From Microbacterium hominis NBRC 15708 (GTDB lineage Bacteria; Actinomycetota; Actinomycetes; Actinomycetales; Microbacteriaceae), in contig NZ_BCWI01000012.1 of the NCBI RefSeq assembly GCF_001592125.1, forward strand, positions 1-64,000: a stretch of 64,000 bases of DNA, given 5' to 3'. The notes beneath the pieces are model-generated. The model was not told where the DNA came from. It saw only the letters and a program-made list of their open reading frames with translations, and made no database searches. Below are positions 28,249 through 37,340 of the stretch, in pieces (the first letter of the stretch is position 1; each line of letters starts with the position of its first letter). Position numbers and translations under genes: made by a program.

Positions 28249-28887
28249 ATGGCCATCATCGCTGTTCTGGGAGGCACCGGCTTCGCCGGCCGTCACATCG
28301 TCTCGGAGGCCGTCGACCGCGGGCACACCGTCCTGTCGGTGTCGCGCTCCGTCGCGGCCGACCGCGTTCCGGGCGCCACCTACATCGAGGGCACCCTGCT
28401 GGACATCCCCGGCCTCGTCGCGCAGCTGGAAGGCGTCGACGTCGTGGTCAGCACGGTCGCTCCGCGCGGTGCGATGGAGGGACTCGTGCGCCCCAACCTC
28501 GAGGCCCTCAACACGGTGCTGCCGGAGAGCGTGCGGCTGGGCGTCGTCGGCGGCGCGGGCGGAAGCCTCGTGGCACCGGGCGGTCAGCGCGTGATCGACC
28601 TGGGCTTCCCCGAGGAGTTCAAGGCCGAGGCCCTGGAGATGATCGGCGTGCTGGAGGACCTGCAGGCCGAGCAGACCGGCCGCGACTGGTTCTTCATCCA
28701 CCCGGCCGGCGGCTTCGGCGCGTTCAACCCGGGTGAGCGGACCGGACGCTACCGCGACGGCGGCGATGTCCTCGTCACGGATGCCGAGGGGGAGTCGTTC
28801 ATCTCCGGAGCCGACCTCGCCGTCGCCATCCTCGACGAGATCGAGAACCCGAAGCACGTCCGCGAGCGCTTCACCGTCGGCTACTGA
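28249..28887 (+). CDS. NAD(P)-binding Rossmann protein, NmrA/BVR-B-like
   Basis: A 212-residue cytoplasmic protein of the short-chain, NAD(P)H-binding family (YwnB/BVR-B-like). The N-terminal nucleotide motif is AVLGGTGFAGRHIVSEA. DVVVSTVAP follows strand 4, and DWFFIHPAGGFGAFNPGERT lies near the substrate pocket. No catalytic YxxxK is seen, so it may act as a reductase or a redox-sensing regulator. It has an AAAGGA ribosome site 9 bases before the ATG and follows rlmB by 29 bp. Confidence 0.83.
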   Translation: MAIIAVLGGTGFAGRHIVSEAVDRGHTVLSVSRSVAADRVPGATYIEGTLLDIPGLVAQLEGVDVVVSTVAPRGAMEGLVRPNLEALNTVLPESVRLGVVGGAGGSLVAPGGQRVIDLGFPEEFKAEALEMIGVLEDLQAEQTGRDWFFIHPAGGFGAFNPGERTGRYRDGGDVLVTDAEGESFISGADLAVAILDEIENPKHVRERFTVGY

Positions 28888-28894
28888 CGGGCGC

Positions 28895-28953
28895 CGGCGT
28901 TTCGACTCGGCGCTGCGCGCCTCGCTCAACGGACGGGGTTCGACGAAACGCCG
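28895..28953. repeat. REP-like inverted repeat between convergent genes
   Basis: CGGCGTTTCG (28895-28904) and CGAAACGCCG (28944-28953) form a perfect 10-bp stem around a 39-base GC-rich centre. It fills nearly the whole gap between the convergent genes ending at 28887 and 28956. Similar GTTTCGACTC...GACGAAAC elements recur between genes of Microbacterium (from memory). It may act as a two-way terminator. Confidence 0.5.
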
Positions 28954-28955
28954 CG

Positions 28956-30266
28956 TCAGACGAGATCGCGCCAGTCGACGTCGTCATCCTCGTCGTCGTC
29001 GATCGTGCCGATCGCGGCGGTGATCACCGGAATGGCCATCGTCTCCGTCGGCGGACCCATGACGGTGGCCTCGTCGCGGCGGTGACGCAGCACGTCGTCG
29101 ATGTAGGACGAGACGACCTCCGCGATGGGAACCGACTGTCCGCGCGCCTGCGACATGTACCAGCGGTGCTCGAGCACCTGATGGAACACCTCGGCCGGCT
29201 CGAGCTTCGCCCGCAGATCCCACGGGATCGCCTTGATGACGGGCTCGAAGACGCGGGTCAGCCACTCGTGCGCGACCATCTCCTCGTCCGAGCCCAGCCG
29301 CGACACGCGTGCGCGGAACTCGTCCATGTCGTTCAGGAGCCGCCGTGCCTGGTTCTCCTCGACGTCCAACCCGGTCAGGCGCAGAAGGCGCCGCTGATGG
29401 TGCCCCGCGTCGACCACCTTGGGCTGGATCGACACACTCGTGCCGTCGGACGTGGTGCGGATCGACATCTCGCCGATGTCGAAGCCGAGGTCGTTCAGGC
29501 GCTTCACGCGCTCGGTGATGTGCCAGGCCTCGCCGGCCGCGAAGCTCTCCTTGTCGGTCAGGGCCGCCCACAGCGAGTGATACGACGACATGATGCCGTC
29601 GGCGATGGCCACGGCATCCACCCCTCCCTCGAGCCGTCCGCCGGCTTCGAGGTCCATGATCTCGCCGGCGATGTTCGTGCGCGCGACATCGAGGTCGTGC
29701 TCGCGCTGGCCGCGCGTGAGGCCGCCCTCGTGCAGCTCGCCGGTCTCGGCGTCGACGAGGTAGGCGGCGAAGGCCCCGGCATCCCGGCGGAACAGGGTGT
29801 TGGAGAGCGAGACGTCTCCCCAGAAGAAGCCGATCGTGTGCAGGCGCACGAGCAGAGCCGCGAGGGCGTCGACGAGACGCCCGGCCGTGTCGGGGCGCAG
29901 CACCTGGGTGAACAGCGCGCGGTAGGGGAGGGAGAACTTGAGGTGGGCCGTCACCAGGGCCGCCGGCAGCGGCTCGCCCTTCGGCGTACGGCGGCCGTCG
30001 ATGACCGCGACGCGTTCGACGCAGGGGACGTCGAGGCGGCCGAGTGAGCCGAGCATGTCGTACTCACGACGGGCCATCTCTCCCGTGGTCTCCTTGACGG
30101 CCACCACACGTCCGGACAGGTCGGCGAAGCGGACGAGGTGGCGGGACAGGCCCTTCGGGAGCGAGACGATCGTGTCTTTGCCCCACTCGTCGAGAGGAGT
30201 GGACCAGGGCAGGGCGAGCAGGCCCGCGTCGACGCTGCTCGCAGTGATCGTGAGGGAGTGGACCAC
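28956..30266 (-). CDS. DUF4032 domain protein, kinase-like fold
   Basis: A 436-residue cytoplasmic protein of unknown function. The N-terminal two thirds resembles protein/small-molecule kinases (LPS-kinase-like): RVVAVKETTGEMARREYDML offers a Lys and Glu, and GFFWGDVSLSNTLFRRD a catalytic-loop-like segment. The C-terminal third is the DUF4032 domain characteristic of actinobacteria. A GTG at 30266 is preferred to an ATG at 30332, because 30332 lies inside the terminator stem of the upstream ABC gene. Confidence 0.8.
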   Translation of the reverse strand: MVHSLTITASSVDAGLLALPWSTPLDEWGKDTIVSLPKGLSRHLVRFADLSGRVVAVKETTGEMARREYDMLGSLGRLDVPCVERVAVIDGRRTPKGEPLPAALVTAHLKFSLPYRALFTQVLRPDTAGRLVDALAALLVRLHTIGFFWGDVSLSNTLFRRDAGAFAAYLVDAETGELHEGGLTRGQREHDLDVARTNIAGEIMDLEAGGRLEGGVDAVAIADGIMSSYHSLWAALTDKESFAAGEAWHITERVKRLNDLGFDIGEMSIRTTSDGTSVSIQPKVVDAGHHQRRLLRLTGLDVEENQARRLLNDMDEFRARVSRLGSDEEMVAHEWLTRVFEPVIKAIPWDLRAKLEPAEVFHQVLEHRWYMSQARGQSVPIAEVVSSYIDDVLRHRRDEATVMGPPTETMAIPVITAAIGTIDDDEDDDVDWRDLV

Positions 30267-30292
30267 GCCGGTCTTCGCTTTCGTCGGGGGAT

Positions 30293-30346
30293 ACGACGCG
30301 GCGCGGGGGCCGGTTCGCTGAACCGGAGCCACCCGCGCCGCGTCGT
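30293..30346 (-). terminator. Terminator downstream of the UgpC-type ATPase gene
   Basis: A perfect 15-bp stem (30293-30307 with 30332-30346) encloses a second perfect 7-bp hairpin (30310-30316 with 30320-30326). It begins 8 bases after the ATPase stop and should isolate it from the DUF4032 gene. Confidence 0.7.
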
Positions 30347-30353
30347 CGTCGGA

Positions 30354-31454
<1,101 letters not shown>

Positions 31455-31700
31455 GTTTTCTTCTCCTTCACCGGCAGGTACGTGCCGGACGATCCGTAGT
31501 GATGGAATGAGCGGGGGCTTGACCCGCACGCCCTTCGGTGGACGCGCTCTCAGTATCGCACGTTCTCGCGGGCGAGGAGGAGGCTCCGTCTGGGCATTTC
31601 CCAGGCTGGCTGACTAGCATCGAGGCATCGCCCAGCCCCGTCCGCGACGATCGCGACGTGTGGCGGCACGCACCCCGAGCTGCTTCTCTCAGAAGGTCCC

Positions 31701-32645
31701 ATGTCCCACGACGACACTCCGAACGAGCCCACGCCTGCCGGCCGCCGCGATGCGGTCCGCGAGAAGGCGCAGCTCGTGCACGCCAAGCAGTCGCGTGTCC
31801 GACTCGTCCAGCGGTTCGCGCTGGCGGTCGGAGTCGCGGCCGCGGTGGTCGTCGTCGCGGTGGCCGTGTCGTGGGCGATCCGGTCCAACGACGACCGTCC
31901 GCAGCTCCAGCCCGCCGATGCGACCGCAGACGGCTTCGCGGTCACGTCCGTCTCGGTGACATCCTCGGGTGACGAGATCGACGGCGCCACCCCCGAGCCC
32001 ACCGCTGCGGCCGAGCCGGGCGCGACGCCGGCACCGAGTGCCTCGGCATCCGTCGTCAACATCCACGTCTACGTCGACTACCTCGCGCCCGCCGCGCGCC
32101 AGTGGCAGCTCGCGAACGCCCAGCAGCTGTCGTCGTGGGTCTCGGACGGTGCCGCGACGCTGACCTACCACCCGGTGTCGATGCTCACCGCGAAGTCGAA
32201 CGGGACCAAGTACTCGCTGCGCGCCGCGAGCGCCGCCGCGTGCGTCGCAACCCTCGACCCCTCGAAGTTCTTCAGCTTCAACAATGAGCTGCTCACCCGC
32301 CAGCCCGCCGTCGACTCGGACGGGTTCTCCAACAAGGAGCTCGCCGACATCGCGCAGGCCAACGGGTCGGACGACCCCAAGAAGCTGCGTGAGTGCATCG
32401 AGACGGAGTCGTACTCGGCGTGGGTGAAGGGCGCGACGGAGCGTGCGATCAGCAGCATCCCGGGCACCGACGGTCTCACGCTGACGGGCACGCCGATGGT
32501 CGTCGTCAACGGCCAGCAGTACGTCGGCGACATGTCGGACGCCGCCGAGTTCTCCCAGTTCGTCCTCACGAGCGCGAGCGGGTCGTACTACAAGTCGCAG
32601 ACCGCGACTCCGACGCCCTCCCTCACGCCGACGAAGGCGCCGTAA
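31701..32645 (+). CDS. Membrane-anchored DsbA-like thioredoxin-fold protein lacking CxxC
   Basis: A 314-residue protein with a cytoplasmic charged N-terminus, one membrane helix (about 38-58), an Ala/Pro/Thr-rich extracytoplasmic spacer and a DsbA/FrnE-like thioredoxin domain (about 115-300). Where DsbA has CPxC, this one has VDYLAPAARQW, so both active-site cysteines are gone. Two other Cys remain, in AACVATL and RECIET. TGTPMVVVNGQQY is the usual cis-Pro loop. It may be a chaperone or binding domain rather than an oxidoreductase. Last host gene before the prophage. Confidence 0.82.
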   Translation: MSHDDTPNEPTPAGRRDAVREKAQLVHAKQSRVRLVQRFALAVGVAAAVVVVAVAVSWAIRSNDDRPQLQPADATADGFAVTSVSVTSSGDEIDGATPEPTAAAEPGATPAPSASASVVNIHVYVDYLAPAARQWQLANAQQLSSWVSDGAATLTYHPVSMLTAKSNGTKYSLRAASAAACVATLDPSKFFSFNNELLTRQPAVDSDGFSNKELADIAQANGSDDPKKLRECIETESYSAWVKGATERAISSIPGTDGLTLTGTPMVVVNGQQYVGDMSDAAEFSQFVLTSASGSYYKSQTATPTPSLTPTKAP

Positions 32646-32663
32646 GCGGCCCGGACCGCTGGC

Positions 32664-32669
32664 TAGACT
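32664..32669 (+). promoter_or_regulatory. Original tRNA-Thr promoter -10, now cut off by the prophage
   Basis: TAGACT sits 11 bases before the tRNA-Thr 5' half at 32681, the spacing of a tRNA promoter. After integration it drives only the truncated left copy. No clear -35 is seen. Confidence 0.5.
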
Positions 32670-32679
32670 GGAGCGGCCC

Positions 32680-32719
32680 CGCCGGCTTGGCGCAATTGGT
32701 AGCGCACCGTACTTGTAAT
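32680..32719 (+). repeat. attL: 5' half of tRNA-Thr
   Basis: A 40-base exact copy of 48575-48614, covering the tRNA-Thr acceptor 5' strand, D arm and anticodon loop. After TTGTAAT the sequence diverges into prophage DNA, so no functional tRNA can form here. Confidence 0.92.
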
Positions 32720-32738
32720 TGCGCACCCGGCTCGATCA

Positions 32739-32754
32739 GGGGTTTTTGCGGGGT
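32739..32754 (+). repeat. Arm-type integrase site candidate, left 1
   Basis: GGGGTTTTTGCGGGGT, one mismatch from the GGGGTTTATGCGGGGT found at the other two candidate sites (within 32828-32846 and 48503-48521). Confidence 0.45.
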
Positions 32755-32827
32755 ATCAGGTTTCCCGTGATGCCTTGCGCCGACTGATCAGGCGCCCTCA
32801 GGCGCTATCTGTCTAGTTCGTGGATTC

Positions 32828-32846
32828 TGCGGGGTTTATGCGGGGT
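32828..32846 (+). repeat. Arm-type integrase site candidate, left 2
   Basis: TGCGGGGTTTATGCGGGGT, identical over 19 bases to 48503-48521 next to attR. Same orientation at both prophage ends, as expected for P and P' arm sites. Confidence 0.55.
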
Positions 32847-32875
32847 TGCGCAGCTATGGGCTGCCCGCGATGTAC

Positions 32876-33226
32876 TCAGTCGTCGAGTCTGGTAGACAGC
32901 CACATGTGGAGGAGCTTGCGAGCTTGGGCAGGTAGTTGGATGGTGATCTCTTGCTCCACCTCGCCGGTGTGACCAAGCCCGAGCGTGATCGACGGATGCC
33001 GCGACCTTTCCCGATGCATCGCCAGGTGCAGGACGCTGGGGTCCGCGTCGCGACCAATGCGAATGGATCGGTCTTCATCAATCGTGAACGACTCGCCAGC
33101 GCTCAACTCCAAGCCGTGATCCATGCAGGCCGCGAACTCTGAGAAATCATCCGGCGGCCCGAGGTTAACGACCTCGACCGCATCGCGTGGGCACCCTCGT
33201 ACTGCACAGCCGATGCCGTCCGTCAT
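32876..33226 (-). CDS. Prophage hypothetical protein with Cys/His cluster
   Basis: A 116-residue protein of unknown function. The N-terminus has CAVRGCPRDAVEVVN...CMDHG, a Cys/Cys/Cys/His set that could bind zinc. The C-terminal part EQEITIQLPAQARKLLHMWL is amphipathic. It is the leftmost prophage gene, near attL, where small lysogenic-conversion or integration-accessory genes are common. The ATG at 33226 is used; 5 bases separate it from the upstream gene's stop. Confidence 0.6.
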   Translation of the reverse strand: MTDGIGCAVRGCPRDAVEVVNLGPPDDFSEFAACMDHGLELSAGESFTIDEDRSIRIGRDADPSVLHLAMHRERSRHPSITLGLGHTGEVEQEITIQLPAQARKLLHMWLSTRLDD

Positions 33227-33231
33227 GTGGC

Positions 33232-33483
33232 TCAATGTAGCCCGCCGTGGGCTCGAGCTGCGCGCGGGCGCGCGGTCGATCGTCGGGACTGATGCCAAGA
33301 TCCGGGCGACGGCGGTTGCAGCGCCTTGAGAACGTCGTCGACGTTGAACCGGTATAGACGACCAATCCGGAAGGACGGGATGTCGCCGGCGCGGGCCTTG
33401 CTGTAGACGGTTTCGCGGCTGACGCCCAGAATCGAGGCCATCCGCGCGGCGTCGACGAGTACCTCTGATGGCTCGTGAGACAT
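33232..33483 (-). CDS. Excisionase-family helix-turn-helix protein
   Basis: An 83-residue DNA-binding protein of the excisionase (Xis/MerR-like) type. LVDAARMASILGVSRETVYSKARAGDI is the helix-turn-helix, followed by the wing SFRIGRLYRFNVDDVLKAL. Such proteins bend att DNA and direct the integrase towards excision, which fits its place beside attL and the arm-type repeats. A second protein of this family is encoded at 46289-46522, so which one is the excision factor is open. Confidence 0.75.
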   Translation of the reverse strand: MSHEPSEVLVDAARMASILGVSRETVYSKARAGDIPSFRIGRLYRFNVDDVLKALQPPSPGSWHQSRRSTARPRAARAHGGLH

Positions 33484-33536
33484 GTCTCGATCGTCGTGCC
33501 GACGCAGGCTATGACGGGTAGGGCGCGCCATGGGCC

Positions 33537-34466
33537 TCAGGCGAGTTCGCGTTCGATCGGTCGAGAGACCGCTCTACGCACGCGTTCGGTCGTGATTCCG
33601 AGTTCTCGGCCGATTGCGGTGACCCCGATTCCACATGCATACAACGCATCGACTCGCGCAAGCTCGTCGCGGCTCAGCGTTGACGGTGTGGCAGGCGTGG
33701 TCACGTCGTGCTTGGTAAGCATGTCGGCGATGTACTGGGGATCGGCTCGGAGTGCTCGCGTGAATCGGCCGAGCCAGCCGTCGATGTCCTCGCCATGCGT
33801 GTCGGCTATGTAGTCCTGGAGCGCCAGCGACGGTTCCCACTTGACCGCACCGTTGCCGAGCGGCGCCGGGTCGTCTTCGTAGTGTCGACGCACGATCCAT
33901 GCCGCCCTCTCACGTGCACGCAGTAGCACAGGAGCCGCATTCTCGATCTCTAGTAGCTGAGAGATCCGAGACACCGGCAGTCTGTCGTATGCACGAAGGG
34001 CGAGCACGGCTTTGCCTCGGCGCGACATGTGAATCGACCAATCGTCGACGATGGAGTCGAGCACGGCGAAAGTGTGCGCCTGGACGCTGATCGCTCGCGC
34101 GAGAGATGAGCGGGTCAGGGAACCGTCTGGCGACGTTGCCTCTTCGATCGAATACAACGGTTGGATGCGGTTCTGCTCGGCAGTCGACCTGGCGACGTCG
34201 AGAGCGCGCTGTTCGAGGTAGGCCCACACGATCCCGAGGTTTGCAAGGGGGCCACCCTCACGCACGTAGTCGAACCGGGCGGCGATGTCTTCCCATTTGT
34301 CCGCGATGCTGAGCACCTCGATCATGAGTTCTTGAGCCATGTCGTCGGCGTCGACGGCCGGATTCTTCTCAGCCCTCCATCCGTGCCGCTTGTGCATATA
34401 GGCAGGTAGGTTCCGATGGGCGTAGTGAGCGCAAAGCTCATCGGCTTCCGAGACAGTGGGCGTCAT
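33537..34466 (-). CDS. Sigma-factor-like regulator at the end of the tail operon
   Basis: A 309-residue protein. Residues about 35-90 (VDADDMAQELMIEVLSIADK) resemble sigma region 2. About 155-200 (RGKAVLALRAYDRLPVSRIS, then QLLEIENAAPVLLRARERAA) resemble region 4 of ECF-type sigma factors. A second helix-turn-helix lies near the C-terminus (GIGVTAIGRELGITTERVRR). The ATG at 34466 overlaps the preceding tail gene stop by 4 bp, so it is made with the late proteins. It may direct transcription of late or lysogeny genes. The sigma assignment is weak similarity by eye. Confidence 0.55.
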   Translation of the reverse strand: MTPTVSEADELCAHYAHRNLPAYMHKRHGWRAEKNPAVDADDMAQELMIEVLSIADKWEDIAARFDYVREGGPLANLGIVWAYLEQRALDVARSTAEQNRIQPLYSIEEATSPDGSLTRSSLARAISVQAHTFAVLDSIVDDWSIHMSRRGKAVLALRAYDRLPVSRISQLLEIENAAPVLLRARERAAWIVRRHYEDDPAPLGNGAVKWEPSLALQDYIADTHGEDIDGWLGRFTRALRADPQYIADMLTKHDVTTPATPSTLSRDELARVDALYACGIGVTAIGRELGITTERVRRAVSRPIERELA

Positions 34467-35767
34467 CGTATCCACCGGACCTCTCTGATCAGGCGATGCA
34501 GCGCGTCTGCGCTGTCGGGGATCTTCGCGACCGCGGCGTCGTACGACGCGCCGGCGAGCGTGCGAGCCTCGTTCACGGCATCCTCGGCGGAGATCCGTCG
34601 GGTGTTGACGGTGTCGGCGGCATCGATCGACATGGCCTCAGTGGACCGTGCGTGAACGGTCATCTCGCCGTCTTCGGTGCGCCACTCGACGGACACGATT
34701 TCGGCGCTGAGGATGCCGGAGCGCAAGTACGCCTCAAGTCGCGCACCTGGTGTGACGTCGAGAATCGTCCGCGCGATGATCGTGATGTCGTGGCCGCGGC
34801 GGAAGGTGCGCGACGCGATCGACTCGGCGAGGTTCGCGGATGGCTCGGCGCCAGCGAGCGAGATGACGCGACCACGCGAACGGGTGCCGCCGGCGGCGTA
34901 GTGCTGCCACAGGGTGAAGCTGTCTGCCTCGCCTTCTACGGCGACGGTGTCGGCCCAGTCGCCGTCGCGGGAAACCGTCTCACTGAATCCGACGATCACG
35001 GGTTCGACGCCGTCGGGGAGGTCTTCGTCGTATGACGCCCAGCGGTGGACGCTCGGCGCGCCGTCCGCTGCGGGCATGCGATCGCGGTCAGCGACGAGCC
35101 ACTCGATGCCCCATGCATCGAGAAGACGGCATCCGGTCGCCGATAGCTGGTTCTCGACGAGCTGGAGGAACGATGTTCCTTGAGCCGGGTCGACTTCGTA
35201 GCCGGTTTCGAGGAGTGTCGAGAAGGTCTTGACCGAGAGCGCCGCGTCGGCGGTCGCGTCAGCGGCTCGTGCGCTGCCTGAACCGAATGTCAGGCCGAGG
35301 ACGACGTCGACGAGCTCTCCGACGTCCCGCGCAGCGACGATCTGTCTGCTGATCTCGTGACCGCCGACGAAGAAGCGTGTCTCCTCGATCACCTCGCGGT
35401 CATCGATCATCGTTTCGCCGCCGGCGACGGTGACGGTTGCGACGTCGAGCGATCGGCTCGCAGTGCGCACGAACATCGTCGCCCACTCGTCGGCCGAGCC
35501 GGAGAGCCGCGGGAGATAGGCGAGGACTCGACCTTCAAGGTCAAGTTGCCGCATTCGCCACCGGACTTGTCCGCCCTCGGCGGGGTCGACGGTGCGCGGG
35601 TCCAGGAGGCCCCACTCCCGTTCGGATAGTCCGCCGAGGGTGAGCGTCGCCGCCGTGTAGGGCACGCGATCCATGTCGACCGACGGGACGATGCTCGTGA
35701 CGTGCAGCGGCCGCCAGACGTCCCCGTCACGCAGCTCCGCCTCGTACTCGTAGGTGACGGAAGTCAT
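34463..35767 (-). CDS. Prophage tail protein, baseplate hub-like
   Basis: A 434-residue protein. It starts with a tail-associated beta-sandwich region (VTYEYEAELRDGDVWRPLHV), has the mid-domain typical of actinophage minor tail/hub proteins (EYLR.., ARLEAYLRSGILSAEIVSVE) and ends in a helical tail. It lies where the minor tail or hub gene follows the distal tail gene in siphoviruses. It is the only large protein downstream of the tape measure, so it may combine hub and receptor functions. No peptidoglycan-hydrolase motif is seen. Confidence 0.65.
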   Translation of the reverse strand: MTSVTYEYEAELRDGDVWRPLHVTSIVPSVDMDRVPYTAATLTLGGLSEREWGLLDPRTVDPAEGGQVRWRMRQLDLEGRVLAYLPRLSGSADEWATMFVRTASRSLDVATVTVAGGETMIDDREVIEETRFFVGGHEISRQIVAARDVGELVDVVLGLTFGSGSARAADATADAALSVKTFSTLLETGYEVDPAQGTSFLQLVENQLSATGCRLLDAWGIEWLVADRDRMPAADGAPSVHRWASYDEDLPDGVEPVIVGFSETVSRDGDWADTVAVEGEADSFTLWQHYAAGGTRSRGRVISLAGAEPSANLAESIASRTFRRGHDITIIARTILDVTPGARLEAYLRSGILSAEIVSVEWRTEDGEMTVHARSTEAMSIDAADTVNTRRISAEDAVNEARTLAGASYDAAVAKIPDSADALHRLIREVRWIR

Positions 35768-36132
35768 TCGATCACCTCGCGCCACGGCAGCGCGAGAACC
35801 CATGACCCGACCTCTTGCGTCACCGGCAGCGTGCCAGGGCTCACGGCGAAGACGGCGGGCAGCACGACCGGGCCGGGGTCTGTCACGCGGAAGTGCGCCG
35901 CGGCCGTGAAGAACGCTCGCGCGGCGTAGGCGGTGGCGGCATCCGTGAACCGAAGGTGCATCGTCCCGTTGGGGGCGCGCGGCGGGCGGAATGTGAACAG
36001 CGTCGTCGACGACTCGAGGAGCTGGTGTTCGAGGGTTCGGGACTCCACCGTGTCCGACCACGGTGCGTCGACTCGCGCAACCGTGAGCTGGTCGTCGGGG
36101 GAGTCGCCGGGGAGTCGAGTGAAGATGGTCAC
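35764..36132 (-). CDS. Prophage tail protein, probable distal-tail component
   Basis: A 122-residue protein immediately after the tape measure gene, with ATGA overlaps on both sides (36129-36132 and 35764-35767). Its beta-rich make-up (TMHLRFTDAATAYAARAFF) and position fit a small distal tail adaptor. No family recognised with certainty. Confidence 0.55.
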   Translation of the reverse strand: MTIFTRLPGDSPDDQLTVARVDAPWSDTVESRTLEHQLLESSTTLFTFRPPRAPNGTMHLRFTDAATAYAARAFFTAAAHFRVTDPGPVVLPAVFAVSPGTLPVTQEVGSWVLALPWREVIE

Positions 36133-37340
36133 TGAATCACCCGCCCGAGAGTCGGGTGAACGACCACCGAGACGCCCTCAGCCGCGCGCCGGTTGATCGC
36201 GTCCATCTTCCGGTTGAAGTCGCTCATGTCCACGTCGACACGAACGGACTTGGAGGAGGGGATCGCGTAGATCCGGCGCTCGATCGCGTCGGCGTCCTCC
36301 GTGGCTTGACCGGTCTCCACGTCGATGTAGAGCTGCTTGCCGTCGGGCAGCGTGATGATCGTGTCCCCAAACTCGTCGACCTTCTCCGTCGCGCCCTCCG
36401 TTGACCGGTAGATGTCGGCCATCATCTGCGAGATGTAGCCGGCGGTCTCCCGCCCGACTTTCATGGAGCCGGTGAGTTCGTCGAAGGCACGGCGCCCGTC
36501 CATGAGTGCGTTGTTCGCTTCCGACTGGCCGGTCGTTGCTTGCTCGATGTTCTGGGCGTAGTTGTCGGCACCAGCCGCGTTGTCTTCGAGCGCCTTGGTC
36601 TGAGCGTCGAGCGCATCGTTGACGGCCGAGATTGCGCTGTCCGAGCCGGCCATCGCCGCGACTGCGGTCGACAGCTCGACGCCCCAGTTCTTCGCATTGG
36701 TCTCCGCCTCCTTGTACTTCTCCGGATCGCCGAAGATGTCCTGCCCACGGGCGACGATCTGGGAGGCGTTGAGGATCGTGGTGCCGGCTTCCTGGTAAGC
36801 CTTGGCCCACTCTGCCGCCGACTCCGCGAGGCGCTCCTGCCGCTCCTCTGCGTCCTGCAGACCGGCCGTCACGAGGCCCAGTCCGGCGGCGCCGGCGGCG
36901 AGCGCGAGCGCGCCGATGAGGCCGCCCGGGCCCAGTCCTGCGACCGTCGCGGCGAGACCGCCGAATGTGTCCTGCCCGACCTGGCCGAGATCCGACATGT
37001 CGCCCCGGAACGACGAGACCGCCTCGCCGAGGTTCGATCCGATCTCCTGTTGCAGTTCCTGGGCGCCGCCGCGGATATGCTCCATGCCACGGCGGCCGCC
37101 GTCGCCGACATCGTTGAGGCTGTCCTCGAGTCTTTCGCTTTGGCGTTGGGCGTCGCGGAGTGCGTCTTCGAGTGTGCCGACGCTGCGAGATCCGTCGCGC
37201 CCCGCGTCGGTGGCAGCGCGCTCCATGTCCTTGAACGCGTCTTCGGCTTTCTCAAGCGGCTTGATGATGCCGCTGCGGACGCCTTCGTCGAACCCGCGGG
37301 TGTCTGCGGCGATGCCGATCTCGTGGACGGAGGCCATCAT
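36129..37340 (-). CDS. Short tail tape-measure protein
   Basis: A 403-residue protein with a long helical/coiled-coil N-terminal half (about 30-120), a Gly/Ala-rich hydrophobic segment (about 130-158: GLGPGGLIGALALAAGAAGL), more coiled coil, and a small C-terminal domain. These are the marks of a tape measure, which sets tail length and helps DNA cross the membrane. At about 1.5 Å per residue it predicts a tail near 60 nm, very short for a siphovirus. Overlaps both neighbours by 4 bp. Confidence 0.8.
   Translation of the reverse strand: MMASVHEIGIAADTRGFDEGVRSGIIKPLEKAEDAFKDMERAATDAGRDGSRSVGTLEDALRDAQRQSERLEDSLNDVGDGGRRGMEHIRGGAQELQQEIGSNLGEAVSSFRGDMSDLGQVGQDTFGGLAATVAGLGPGGLIGALALAAGAAGLGLVTAGLQDAEERQERLAESAAEWAKAYQEAGTTILNASQIVARGQDIFGDPEKYKEAETNAKNWGVELSTAVAAMAGSDSAISAVNDALDAQTKALEDNAAGADNYAQNIEQATTGQSEANNALMDGRRAFDELTGSMKVGRETAGYISQMMADIYRSTEGATEKVDEFGDTIITLPDGKQLYIDVETGQATEDADAIERRIYAIPSSKSVRVDVDMSDFNRKMDAINRRAAEGVSVVVHPTLGRVIQ

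Noticed and set aside
32681..32719. Left tRNA-Thr copy as a functional tRNA
   Set aside because: It ends in the anticodon stem and no T arm or acceptor 3' strand follows; it is the attL remnant.
34463..36061. Longer tail protein starting at 36061
   Set aside because: The extra N-terminus is a shadow of the gene at 35764-36132; the ATG at 35767 overlaps that gene's stop in the ATGA pattern used throughout the prophage.
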